A stretch of 64,000 nucleotides of DNA from Streptomyces sp. NBC_01260. GTDB lineage: Bacteria; Actinomycetota; Actinomycetes; Streptomycetales; Streptomycetaceae. The translations under genes were made by a program, and so were the position numbers. Positions 25,918 through 34,275 of the stretch are shown one piece after another (the first letter of the stretch is position 1; every line of letters begins with the position of its first letter). The DNA lies in NCBI RefSeq assembly GCF_036226405.1, contig NZ_CP108464.1, positions 8,990,001-9,054,000 on the forward strand. Direction: 5' to 3'. Under the pieces are notes generated by a model that saw only the letters and a list, made by a program, of their open reading frames with translations, ran no database searches and was not told the DNA's origin.

Positions 25918-27188
25918 ACCACACGATGACGCCGACAGCCGGCCCCTGCATCAGCACCCCCGAATCCTCCGAGCGGGTCCCCGGCCCGGACCGCGGCCAT
26001 GGGCCGCGCCTGCGCCATGCGGTTCGGCAGTACGGACCCGTACTCGCCCTGTACGGCGTACTGAAGCTCATCGGCTTCTGCGTCTTCATGCACCTGCTCG
26101 ACTCCTCCGGTGACTTCCGGAAGAAGCACCCGCGCTTCGGCGGCGGCGCGCATGCCTGGGACGTACTGGCCTCCTGGGACGGCTGGTGGTACCAGCAGAT
26201 CGCCTCACACGGCTACCACCCCGCGCTCGTCCCCGTCCCCGGAGCCACCGGGCTGATCACCCTCGAAGGCAACTCCGCGGCGTTCTTCCCCCTCTACCCC
26301 GCGGCGATGCGGCTGGTCTCCTCCTGCACGGGCCTCGGCCTGTACGGCGCCGGCATGCTGGTCTCGGTCGTCGCCTCGTTCGCCGCCTCCCTCGGCATCT
26401 ACGCCGTCACCGCCAGGTTCGGCGGCAGGCGCGCCGGGTTGGCCGCGGCCGGACTGTGGGCCGTCTGGCCCGGCTCCGGCGTGGAGTGGTCGGTCTACTC
26501 GGATTCCCTCTACGTCGCCCTCGCCGTCTGGGCCTGCCACGCCGTCATGAGCGACCGCTGGCTCACCGCGGGAGTCCTCACCTTCGCTGCCGGCCTCAAC
26601 CGGCCCACCGCCGTCGCCCTCATCGCCGCCCTCACCGTCGCCGCGCTGCTGACACTCCATCGTCGCCGAGAAGACCACGCACGCCCGTGGACCGCGGTAC
26701 TCATTGCGCCGCTCGGGCTCATCGGCTACCTGCTCTGGGTCGGCAATCGGATGGGCGACCTCGGCGGCTACTTCAAACTCCAGGAGGGCGCCTGGGCTCA
26801 CACCTTCGACTACGGCAAGCAGACCCTCGACGTCTTCACCTCCATAGCGGTGGGCCGCTTCGACTACCTCTTCGCATACCCCTTCGAGGACACCATCGGC
26901 GCGCTGACCGTCCTGCTGGGCGTGCTTCTGATCCCTCTCCTGTTCCACCTGCGTCTCCCAGCCGTCCTGACCGTCTACACGGTCTTGACCTTCGCCCTGG
27001 TCCTGGGCAGCCAGCAGATATTCGGCAACGTCTCCCGCTACCTTCTCCCGGCCTTCCCCCTCTTCATTCCCCTCGCCGTCCAACTGCGCAATATCCGTCT
27101 GCCCATGCTGTTCGCGTTGCTCGGCATCGCGGCGGTCGCGTCGGGTTCGTACGCGGGATACGTACTCTTCGAACTGGGGGTCCCTTAG
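25914..27188 (+). CDS. Polytopic mannosyltransferase-like membrane protein (GT-C/PIG-V type)
   Basis: The protein has 424 aa with about nine hydrophobic segments. A luminal loop near residues 75-100 (DVLASWDGWWYQQIASHGYH, ending in an acidic/aromatic motif) matches the GT-C fold of PIG-V/DUF-type mannosyltransferases that use polyprenyl-phosphate sugars. SNRPTAVALIAA-type helices and YLLPAFPLFIPLAVQ follow. Coupling by ATGA to the GT2-GtrA gene suggests that the upstream enzyme makes the lipid-linked donor and this one transfers the sugar outside the membrane. Acceptor unknown. Confidence 0.85.
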   Translation: MNHTMTPTAGPCISTPESSERVPGPDRGHGPRLRHAVRQYGPVLALYGVLKLIGFCVFMHLLDSSGDFRKKHPRFGGGAHAWDVLASWDGWWYQQIASHGYHPALVPVPGATGLITLEGNSAAFFPLYPAAMRLVSSCTGLGLYGAGMLVSVVASFAASLGIYAVTARFGGRRAGLAAAGLWAVWPGSGVEWSVYSDSLYVALAVWACHAVMSDRWLTAGVLTFAAGLNRPTAVALIAALTVAALLTLHRRREDHARPWTAVLIAPLGLIGYLLWVGNRMGDLGGYFKLQEGAWAHTFDYGKQTLDVFTSIAVGRFDYLFAYPFEDTIGALTVLLGVLLIPLLFHLRLPAVLTVYTVLTFALVLGSQQIFGNVSRYLLPAFPLFIPLAVQLRNIRLPMLFALLGIAAVASGSYAGYVLFELGVP

Positions 27189-27630
27189 ACCTACGCGGGG
27201 GTGGTCTCTTCGGGGCTGGCGGTGCGAGAGTGCGAAGCCGTCGCGTACAGGCCCGTCGTCGCACGACCGAGAGGCCTGCGACCACCGCGCCCGGCACCAG
27301 CCGCCGGCCCTGCGGCCATCACCACGCCGGTCAGCAGCGGCCGCCCGGAGGACTGCGCAGCTGGGCCGGCAGGCCCCGCCCGGCCTTCGAGGTGTCCGGT
27401 TCCCCGCCGCCCTTGCCGCGCCGCATCGCATGCCCCCTCCGACATGCCTCGACATCAAGAGATCAATGAATCAAGGGGGAGAATGCCGGGAGAGCCGTCT
27501 CGATGCCAAGATACTTGACGTCGACATACCTCGCGTTCGCGCGGGCACACCCCGTCCCTGTGCGCTTCACGGCCGGGAGCGTCACAGTGGAAGGGGGACA
27601 CCGGGTGGGCCTGCCGGAGGAGGTATCCGG
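27189..27630. other. Gene-poor stretch after the glycosyltransferase pair
   Basis: A leftward frame ending near 27191 (LTGVVMAAGPAAGAGRGGRR, LYATASHSRTASPEETTPA) may be the end of a truncated membrane protein, but it has no clear start. The last 100 bp hold the promoter and ribosome-binding site (GGAGGAGGT) of the following gene. Confidence 0.35.
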
Positions 27631-28275
27631 ATGGATGTGACCGGCGAAAACGACGACCGGCTCCGGGACTACCGCAGCGAACGGCGCTTCGACGCGACCG
27701 CGGAGCCGCGCGGCGACGGGGAGCGGCCGGGTGCGGCGCCCTGTTTCGTCGTACAGATCCACCAGGCGCGGCGCATGCACTTCGACTTCCGGCTGGAGGT
27801 CGGCGGCGTACTGAAGTCATGGGCGGTGCCGCGCGGACCCTCGGAGAACCCGCGCGAGAGGCGGCTGGCCGTCCCCACGGAGGACCACCCGCTGGAGTAC
27901 CGCACGTTCGAGGGAGTCATCGCGAAGGGCGAGTACGGCGGCGGCACGGTGATCGTCTGGGACCAGGGCACCTACCGGCCGCTCAGCCACGACCGCTGGG
28001 GCGCACCCGTGCCGTTCGAGCAGTCCCTGGAGGACGGGCACGCGACCTTCTGGCTCGACGGCACCAAGCTGCACGGCGAGTTCGCCCTCACCCGCTTCAA
28101 GGGAGGCGGTGACGGCGGCGCCCCGGGCGAGGAGATATGGCTGCTGATCAAGGCCAAGGACGGGCGCGCCCCCCATGACGGGCCGGACACACCGGACCCG
28201 TTCCGGGCACGTTCGGCCCGTACGGGGCGCACCCTGCAGCAGGTCGCCGCCGAGGAAGGGGGCGGAGCTTCGTGA
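27631..28275 (+). CDS. LigD-type DNA 3'-phosphoesterase domain protein
   Basis: The protein has 214 aa. It matches the standalone phosphoesterase (PE) domain of bacterial NHEJ ligase LigD: FVVQIHQARRMHFDFRLEVG and VLKSWAVPRGPSENPRERRL, TEDHPLEYRTFEGVIAKGEY, GGGTVIVWDQGTYRPL, with the metal-binding His and Asp residues in place (IHQ, HFDFRL, EDHPLEY). It trims 3'-phosphates and ribonucleotides at break ends. The ATG at 27631 has GGAGGAGGT upstream. Its stop overlaps the HhH gene, forming a two-gene repair operon. No ligase or polymerase domain is fused. Confidence 0.92.
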   Translation: MDVTGENDDRLRDYRSERRFDATAEPRGDGERPGAAPCFVVQIHQARRMHFDFRLEVGGVLKSWAVPRGPSENPRERRLAVPTEDHPLEYRTFEGVIAKGEYGGGTVIVWDQGTYRPLSHDRWGAPVPFEQSLEDGHATFWLDGTKLHGEFALTRFKGGGDGGAPGEEIWLLIKAKDGRAPHDGPDTPDPFRARSARTGRTLQQVAAEEGGGAS

Positions 28276-28922
28276 CCGCCCGCAGGACCGTGGAGGTCCT
28301 TCTCAGCCGCTACGGCACCACCTACGCCGCAGAGGCCGGTATCAGGCTGCGGAACACACCGCAGCCTCTGTACCAACTCCTCGTGCTCTGCGATCTGTTG
28401 AGCGCCCGCATCCGGGCATCCGTGGCGGTGGCGGCGGCACGCGCGCTGTTCACCCACGGCATGCGGTCCCCGGACCGGATGATCGGGACGACATGGCAGC
28501 AGCGCGTCGACGCACTGGGCGAGGGCGGCTACCGGCGCTACGACGAACGCACCGCCACCCAGCTCGGCGACGGGGCAGAGCTCCTGCTGGTCGAGTACGG
28601 GGGCGATCTGCGGCGGCTGCGCAAGGAGGCCGACGGCGACCTGGACATCCTGCGGTCCGGGCTGCGCAGAACCCCGGGCATGGGCCCGGCAGGTGCGGAC
28701 ATCTTCGTACGCGAGGTGCAGGCCGTGTGGCCGGAGGCGGCACCGTTCCTGGACGGAATGGCTCTCCAGGGCGCCGAGAAGCTGGGGCTGCCCGCCTCGC
28801 CGGCGAAGCTCGCACGACTGGCGGAGCAGGCCGACGACCGCGGGCCCGCCGTGCTCGCGGCGGCCCTGGTGCGCGCCGCGCTGGACAAGCACGTCGTGGA
28901 CGACGTCGCGGCGCGGGCCTGA
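28272..28922 (+). CDS. HhH-GPD/endonuclease III-like DNA repair protein
   Basis: The protein has 216 aa. It starts with helices typical of the HhH-GPD fold (QPLYQLLVLCDLLSARIRAS, AAARALFTHGMRSPDRMIGT). The helix-hairpin-helix is RTPGMGPAGADIFVREVQAV. The catalytic Lys of classical endonuclease III is not apparent at the hairpin, and no FeS cysteine cluster is present, so base-excision activity is uncertain. The GTG start overlaps the LigD-PE stop (GTGA). The pair may act together in end processing or base repair. Confidence 0.85.
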   Translation: MTARRTVEVLLSRYGTTYAAEAGIRLRNTPQPLYQLLVLCDLLSARIRASVAVAAARALFTHGMRSPDRMIGTTWQQRVDALGEGGYRRYDERTATQLGDGAELLLVEYGGDLRRLRKEADGDLDILRSGLRRTPGMGPAGADIFVREVQAVWPEAAPFLDGMALQGAEKLGLPASPAKLARLAEQADDRGPAVLAAALVRAALDKHVVDDVAARA

Positions 28923-28964
28923 GGGAGCGGCCCGCCGCCCCGGCCCGCTGCACGCCCGCTGCGG

Positions 28965-29490
28965 CCCTCCGGCTCAGAAACGCCGGCCGGGCACGCTTCT
29001 CCGGCTTGTCGATCTCCGGGACGAGTTCGAAGCCCGCCCGGACCATCCGCGCGACGGCCTTCTCGTTGCGGGCGTCCGGCTCGACGACGACCCGCAGGTG
29101 CGCCGGGTCGCTGAGGACGTAGCCGATGAGCACCGAGAGCAGGGCGGCCGTGAAGTCGCGTTCGGCGGTGGCGCCCGGACCGACCAGGAGGTGGACGCCG
29201 AAGTCGCCGGGCCGGACGTCGTAGCAGTCGGCCAGCGGGTCGGCGGCCGGTTCGTACGTACGGAAGAGGGCGACCGGAACACCGTCGCGCAGGGCCAGAA
29301 AGGCATGGTGCGTGGTGAGCGAGTCCAGGGACTCGTAGGTCTCCAGACCTCTTCACGGCTCGCGTCGCCCATGCCCCAGAAGCGGGCGCGCTCCTCGGTG
29401 ACCCAGCCGTGGATCAGGTCGAGGTCCGCGGCGGGGTCCACGGGGACGAGGCGGACGGCCCCGAAGCCGGGGGCCTCCTGCTCGTGGACG
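28965..29490 (-). pseudogene. GNAT acetyltransferase (siderophore-type), frameshifted
   Basis: The frame reads APGFGAVRLVPVDPAADLDL, IHGWVTEERARFWGMGDASR up to 29358. Then a shift leads to ETYESLDSLTTHHAFLAL, RDGVPVALFRTYEPAADPLA, HLLVGPGATAERDFTAALLS and EPDARNEKAVARMVRAGFEL to about 28975. This is the RhbD/IucB/MbtK-like GNAT fold used in hydroxamate siderophore acylation. The natural stop is also lost. Its 5' end is joined in frame to the GlxA remnant upstream. Confidence 0.7.
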
Positions 29491-30075
29491 GGTGTGCGCA
29501 CCGCGCTCGCCTGCCCGCCCTCCCGGTGCGGGGGGACAACAGTGCGCCGGGCGACCGTGTTCGCCACGTCAGCGCCGTGGTCGCTGCGGATCATGTGCAG
29601 GCACAGATCGATGCCGGCGGCGCCCCCTGCCGAGGTCAGCACGCCCCGGTCGTCCGTGTAGAGCACGTCCGGGTCGACGCCGATCTCCGGGTACAACGTC
29701 CGCAGCTCGTCGCACGACTTCCAGTGTGTCGTCGCACGCCGCCCCGCCAGCAGTCCGGCTGCCGCCAGCACAAACGACCCGGTGCAGATCGAACCCACCC
29801 GCGCTCCAACCGGGATCCGCTCCAGGGCCGACGCACCGGCTCGGCCAGCCGCCCGCGCTCTTGCGGTTCGTAGTCCTCCACGGCCGCTGGCACGAGCATT
29901 GTGTCGGCGCTCTCCAACGCCTCAGGGCCATCTGACACGTTCACGGTGAAGTCGGCGTCCGTGGTCAGTTCACCGGGTTGCGGCGCACAGGTCACCACCG
30001 AGCACAACGGCCGGCCGTCGTCTCCGAGCGCCGTCCCGAACAGCCGGTGGACGATACCCTGCCAGTAGGTTCCGG
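29491..30075 (-). pseudogene. GlxA-type (DJ-1/PfpI-AraC) regulator, truncated and frameshifted
   Basis: The N-terminal portion reads FGTALGDDGRPLCSVVTCAP, DADFTVNVSDGPEALESADT, MLVPAAVEDYEPQERGRLAE. After a shift near 29830 it reads VGSICTGSFVLAAAGLLAGR, ATTHWKSCDELRTLYPEIGV, DPDVLYTDDRGVLTSAGGAA and GIDLCLHMIRSDHGADVANT. This is the DJ-1/PfpI half of a GlxA regulator. The AraC DNA-binding half is missing: at QASAVRTPV the frame runs straight into the GNAT gene. Confidence 0.75.
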
Positions 30076-30089
30076 TCCTGGACTTGTCG

Positions 30090-30977
30090 TTATGTGCCCG
30101 CCGGTTCGGCGGCCCGTTCGTCGTGTTCGCGGAGCATCTGCATGACGGTGGCGGGTGAGGGGTGTTGTCCCTTCTTCTTGCCGGTGGTGATGATGAGCCG
30201 CTTGGCAATGTCGCGCAGGCTCATCTCCTGGTCGCGCAGGTGGAGGGCCATGGAGAGCATGGAGTCGTCGGTGACGCCGGCGCCGCCGATGGTCTTGCCG
30301 CGCTTGCGGGCGGACTCGTGGCCTTCGAGGGTGCGGTCGCGGATGTACTCGCGCTCCATGCCGGACATGGCGGCCAGCACGGTGAAGACGATGCCGGAGG
30401 GGGCGTGCGAGCCCTTCAGCTCCCCGGTGAGGAACTCCAGGCCGACGTCGTTGGCCTTCAGCTCTTCGGCGAGCATGGCGAGTTCGATGCCGCGGCCGAG
30501 CCGTTTGTGTTCGTGGACGACGAGGGCGACGGCGACGCCGGAGGAGCGGATCTCCCCGGCGAGCTTGACGGCGGCTTCCAGCTCGGGGCGCCTGGTGGCG
30601 CGGGTGGAGATCTTCTCGGAGAAGACCCGGGTGACCCCGGCCTCGGTGAGGGAGTCCAGTTGCGCGTCCAGGGACTGCCGCGCGGTCGAGGCGCGGGCGT
30701 ACCCGAGCCGGACGTGGCCGACCGGTTCGGCGCTGGCGCTCGCGGACCGGGGCAGCTCGGTCCAGACCGAGCCGGGCTTGCGTACGGCGGGTGTCGGCGC
30801 GCTGAGGACCTTGGCGAGTTGGGGCACCAGGCGGAAGCGGGCGGTGTGGTATTGGATGGCCACCTTGCCCTTGCCGGTCCGGCACGGGGAGCCCGCGGGG
30901 GCGGCGCAGGTGGACATCGGACAGGGGTGCGCTTCCACGCGCTTGAAGTCGTCGCTCACGAGCACCGACTGTTTCAT
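30090..30977 (-). CDS. Serine recombinase (resolvase family) with N-terminal zinc-like motif
   Basis: The protein has 295 aa. The first 50 residues hold a conserved Cys/His cluster (CPMSTCAAPAGSPCRTGKG, with HTARF) common in Streptomyces recombinases. The resolvase catalytic domain follows: LGYARASTARQSLDAQLDSL with the nucleophilic Ser, VVHEHKRLGRGIELAMLAEE, SGIVFTVLAAMSGMEREYIR. A short C-terminal HTH (QEMSLRDIAKRLIITTGKKK) binds DNA. It is too short for a large integrase; it is likely a resolvase/invertase of a lost element. Complete and probably functional. Confidence 0.9.
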   Translation of the reverse strand: MKQSVLVSDDFKRVEAHPCPMSTCAAPAGSPCRTGKGKVAIQYHTARFRLVPQLAKVLSAPTPAVRKPGSVWTELPRSASASAEPVGHVRLGYARASTARQSLDAQLDSLTEAGVTRVFSEKISTRATRRPELEAAVKLAGEIRSSGVAVALVVHEHKRLGRGIELAMLAEELKANDVGLEFLTGELKGSHAPSGIVFTVLAAMSGMEREYIRDRTLEGHESARKRGKTIGGAGVTDDSMLSMALHLRDQEMSLRDIAKRLIITTGKKKGQHPSPATVMQMLREHDERAAEPAGT

Positions 30978-31076
30978 GAGCGACCACCTATGAAACGCCC
31001 ATGGATACGCTTCACCGGTCCACCCTGCCGTCTGCAGTCGCGCTCGGAGAAGGAAGTATCAGGTTCGTCGGCTGCT

Positions 31077-32354
31077 CTACGGCTGCCCCGGTCGCAGGTC
31101 GAGGGTGACGACCGCGCCGGTGTCGTCGTTCGCGAGGGTCAGCCGGGCGCCGATCACCTGGGCGTGGCCGGCCGCGATGGTCAGGCCCAGGCCGTGTCCG
31201 TGGCCGCGTTCGGTGGCGCCGGTGCGGAATCGCTGCGGGCCTTCGGCGAGCAGCTCCGCAGGGAAGCCGGGGCCGTGGTCACGGACGGCGACGGTGGCGT
31301 CCTCGACCGTGATCTCGACCGGCGGGCCGCCGTGGACATGTGCGTTGACGACCAGGTTGGTGACGATGCGGTCGAGGCGGCGGGGGTCGGTCTCGACGAC
31401 CGGGTGACCGGTGGCGGCGATCCGGGGGGCGAGCCCCGTGCGCCGTACGGACTCCTCGACCAGCTCGTCCAGCGGCACCGGCTGCAGCTCTGCCCGCTCC
31501 GCGCCCGCGTCGAGGCGAGAGATCTCCAGCAGGTCGTCGACCAGGGCGTGCAGCACCTTCACCCGGTCCCGTACGAGATCGGTGGCCTCGCTCTCCGGGA
31601 GCAGTGTGGCGGAGGTGACCAACCCCGCGAGCGGGGTGCGCAGTTCGTGGGCGACGTCGGCGGTGAAGCGCTGCTCGGTGTGGAGGCGGCCCTGGAGCGC
31701 GTCGGCCATGTGGTTGACGGCCGAGGAGATCTCGCTGATCTCGTCGTGCCCCCGGCCGGTGGTCCGCGCGTCGAGGTCGCCGTGGCGAATGCGGCGGGCG
31801 GTGCCTGCGACCTGGCGCAGCCTGCGCACCACCAGTTCGGCGGCGAGCAGGGTGAGGGGGACGACGGCGGCGAGGGTGGCGAGCGCCGCGTACCGCATGT
31901 GCCGGTCGAGGGCCTGGCGGCTGTACAGGTCGGAGATCATGTTGACGCTGACGGCGATCGGGGTGCCGTCGACCTCCGTGGCCGCCCACATGGACGGGCC
32001 GTGGGCCGGCTTGCTGGTGTCGTACCAAGTGACCGGCGCCGGTCCGGCGGCGAGCAGGTCGAGGAGATGGCCCGGTACCTCGTCGCCGGTGCGGTACCCG
32101 GGCTGCGGCGAACTGCTGGGCCGGGCGCCGCTGAACTCGGCCTTGGCGGCGTCCAGTTCGCGCAGGGCGTCGGCCCGCCCGATGCTCATCGAGCGGGTCT
32201 CGGTGGTGCGGTGGACCAGGAGGCCGATGCCCAGGGCCATCGCGCAGGCCGCGGCGGCGACCCCTGCGGCGATCTTCCAGCGCAGGGATCTCGGGTCGGC
32301 CAGGCGCCACAGGGACCGGCCGGTGTCGCCGGGTGGGGGCGCAGGGTCCATCAT
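31077..32354 (-). CDS. Sensor histidine kinase, CseC-like
   Basis: The protein has 425 aa. Two transmembrane helices (IAAGVAAAACAMALGIGLLV near 32-51; YAALATLAAVVPLTLLAAEL near 160-180) enclose an extracellular sensor loop. A HAMP region (RIRHGDLDARTTGRGHDE) follows, then the HisKA H-box FTADVAHELRTPLAGL and the HATPase N-box (RIVTNLVVNAHVHGG) and G-box (VRDHGPGFPAEL, GHGHGLGLTI). The layout and motifs are like CseC, the cell-envelope-stress kinase of Streptomyces. It follows its response regulator by 32 bp on the same strand. Confidence 0.92.
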   Translation of the reverse strand: MMDPAPPPGDTGRSLWRLADPRSLRWKIAAGVAAAACAMALGIGLLVHRTTETRSMSIGRADALRELDAAKAEFSGARPSSSPQPGYRTGDEVPGHLLDLLAAGPAPVTWYDTSKPAHGPSMWAATEVDGTPIAVSVNMISDLYSRQALDRHMRYAALATLAAVVPLTLLAAELVVRRLRQVAGTARRIRHGDLDARTTGRGHDEISEISSAVNHMADALQGRLHTEQRFTADVAHELRTPLAGLVTSATLLPESEATDLVRDRVKVLHALVDDLLEISRLDAGAERAELQPVPLDELVEESVRRTGLAPRIAATGHPVVETDPRRLDRIVTNLVVNAHVHGGPPVEITVEDATVAVRDHGPGFPAELLAEGPQRFRTGATERGHGHGLGLTIAAGHAQVIGARLTLANDDTGAVVTLDLRPGQP

Positions 32355-32386
32355 TCGCTCACGTTCTCTCTCGGCCCGCCTGGCGC

Positions 32387-33094
32387 TCAGCGGCGGAACT
32401 TGTAGCCGAAGCCGCGCACGGTCTCGATGTGGTCGGCGCCGATCTTCTTGCGCAGCCGCTGCACCGCCAGGTCGACGACCCGGATGTCGCCGTCCCAGCC
32501 GTAGTCCCACACCTTGCGCAGCAGGGTCGCGCGCTGCAGGGCGATGCCGGGTACGGCCACGAATTCCAGGAGCAGCCGCAGTTCGGTGGGAGTCAGTGCG
32601 AGCGGCCTGCCGTCCTTGCGGACCTCGAGGCCGCGGGTGTCGACGGTCAGGTCCCGGAAGGCGAGCAGACCCGTGCCGTCGCCGGTGGCGGGATCGGGCT
32701 CGACGGGAGCCGTGAAGGTGGCGCGGCGCAGCAGGGTGCGGATGCGGGCCAGCAGCACAGTGGTGTCGACCGGTTTGACGACGTAGTCGTCGGCGCCCGC
32801 CTCCAGACCCGCGACCACGTCCAGGGAGTCGCCGCGGGCCGACATCATCAGGACCGGGGTCTGGCTGGTCTCGCGGACCTTGCGGCACAGCCCGATTCCG
32901 TCGAGGTGCGGCAGCATGATGTCGAGGAGCAGTAGGTCGTGCTCCGTCTCCCGGAACATCTCCAGGCCGGTCAGGCCGTCGGGGGCGGCCGAGACCCGGT
33001 AGCCGTAGCGCTCCAGGGACAGGCCCACGGACCTGCGGATTGTGTCGTCGTCCTCGACGAGGAGGATGTGCACGGGGGCGGGCTGGTCGCGCAT
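32387..33094 (-). CDS. OmpR/PhoB-family response regulator, CseB-like
   Basis: The protein has 235 aa. The receiver domain has ILLVEDDDTIRRSVGLSLER with acidic residues, the phosphoacceptor Asp in DLLLLDIMLPHLDGIGLC, a Ser in LMMSARGDSLDVV and Lys in DYVVKPVDTTVLL. The winged-helix C-terminal domain (LALTPTELRLLLEFVAVPG, VWDYGWDGDIRVVDLAVQRL, RKKIGADHIETVRGFGYKF) binds DNA. Close in pattern to CseB, which drives sigE in envelope stress. The ATG at 33094 is preceded by a GAC/AGGC region without a strong SD. Paired with the kinase gene downstream. Confidence 0.93.
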   Translation of the reverse strand: MRDQPAPVHILLVEDDDTIRRSVGLSLERYGYRVSAAPDGLTGLEMFRETEHDLLLLDIMLPHLDGIGLCRKVRETSQTPVLMMSARGDSLDVVAGLEAGADDYVVKPVDTTVLLARIRTLLRRATFTAPVEPDPATGDGTGLLAFRDLTVDTRGLEVRKDGRPLALTPTELRLLLEFVAVPGIALQRATLLRKVWDYGWDGDIRVVDLAVQRLRKKIGADHIETVRGFGYKFRR

Positions 33095-33246
33095 GTGGTC
33101 GCCTGAGGTCGATTCGTGAGCGTCTGCCGGCGTCTGCCGGTGTCTGTCGATGTCCGTCTTGGGGGCCGTGCTGCTGGTCCTGACAGTATCTGCCGACCCG
33201 GCGCCGCCGTGTCCGCCATCCCGTCCCGCCCGCCGCTCGCCTTCCT

Positions 33247-34275
33247 TCACAGCCGCAGGGAGGCCGCGACCGGCAGATGGTCGCTCCCCGTGCGGGGCAG
33301 CGTCCACGCGGAGACCGGGGTGACGCCCTTCACCAGGATCTGGTCGATCCTGACCACCGGGAACGACGCGGGCCAGCTGAACCCGAAGCCTGCCCCGGCC
33401 TCGTCCTGCGCCGAGCGGAGCCCCGCGGTGACCGGGCCGAGGGCGGTGTCGTCGGTGGTGCCGTTGAAGTCGCCGACCACGACGACCCGGTGCAGCGGCT
33501 CGGCGCGTACGGCGTTGGCGAGCTTGGCGGCCGCGTCGTTGCGGCGCGCGGTGTTGAAGCCCTTGGTGAGACTGGCCCGCACCGAGGCGAGGTGCGCGGT
33601 GTACACGGCGAGCGGCCCCTTCGGAGTGTCGACCGTGGCCCGCAGGGCGCGGGTCCACGGCATGATCTCGACAGGCCGCACATCCCGCAGCGGATAGGTG
33701 CTCCACAGCCCGACCGTGCCCTGCACCGAATGGTACGGATAGGAATCCGCCAGCGCCCGTTCGTACGCGGGGGCCGTGCGCGGCGACAGCTCCTCCAGGG
33801 CGATCACCTGGGCGCCGGAAGCGGCGAGGGAGCGGGTGGTGCCCACCGGGTCGGGGTTCCCGTCGTGCACGTTGTGACTGACGACGGTGAGGTCCCCGCC
33901 CGCCGCGCCGTCCCCGCGCCTATCGACGAGCACCACGCCGAACAGGGAGCACCAGACCACGGCCGGGACCAGGACGGCTACGGCGGCGACCACCGACTGC
34001 CGCACGGCGGCCAGGGCGAGAAGCGCAAGCACGCCCACTCCCGACCAGGGCAGGAACGTCTGCATTAGGCTCCCGAAGCTGCCCATCGCGGCGGGCAGCC
34101 AGGCGGCGACGACCATGCCGATGCCGCAGAGGACGACCGCGGTGGCGAGGAGGCGGCCGCGCCGGAGCAGCCGGGGCGTGGTGCGGGGCGGCCGTGGGGC
34201 GCCGTCGCCCGGGGAGTTGCCGGTGCGGTCGGTCGTCGCGGCGCTCAGCCCTTTGGGGCCCATGACCGTGATCAC
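33247..34275 (-). CDS. VanJ-like membrane endonuclease/exonuclease/phosphatase-family protein
   Basis: The protein has 342 aa. Three N-terminal transmembrane helices (LLATAVVLCGIGMVVAAWL, WSGVGVLALLALAAV, AAVAVLVPAVVWCSLFGVV) are followed by an extracytoplasmic EEP domain with DLTVVSHNVHDGN, VIALEELSP, RVVVVGDFNGTTDD and TGSDHLPVAA, the metal and catalytic residues of the fold. This topology is that of VanJ/Sco7017, phosphatases active on lipid-linked cell-wall intermediates in Streptomyces; that function is inferred here. The GTG start overlaps the stop of the upstream carboxypeptidase gene, giving translational coupling. Confidence 0.85.
   Translation of the reverse strand: MITVMGPKGLSAATTDRTGNSPGDGAPRPPRTTPRLLRRGRLLATAVVLCGIGMVVAAWLPAAMGSFGSLMQTFLPWSGVGVLALLALAAVRQSVVAAVAVLVPAVVWCSLFGVVLVDRRGDGAAGGDLTVVSHNVHDGNPDPVGTTRSLAASGAQVIALEELSPRTAPAYERALADSYPYHSVQGTVGLWSTYPLRDVRPVEIMPWTRALRATVDTPKGPLAVYTAHLASVRASLTKGFNTARRNDAAAKLANAVRAEPLHRVVVVGDFNGTTDDTALGPVTAGLRSAQDEAGAGFGFSWPASFPVVRIDQILVKGVTPVSAWTLPRTGSDHLPVAASLRL

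Noticed and set aside
30162..32405. 747-codon plus-strand frame over the recombinase and kinase genes
   Set aside because: It crosses two convincing leftward genes and has no domain of its own.
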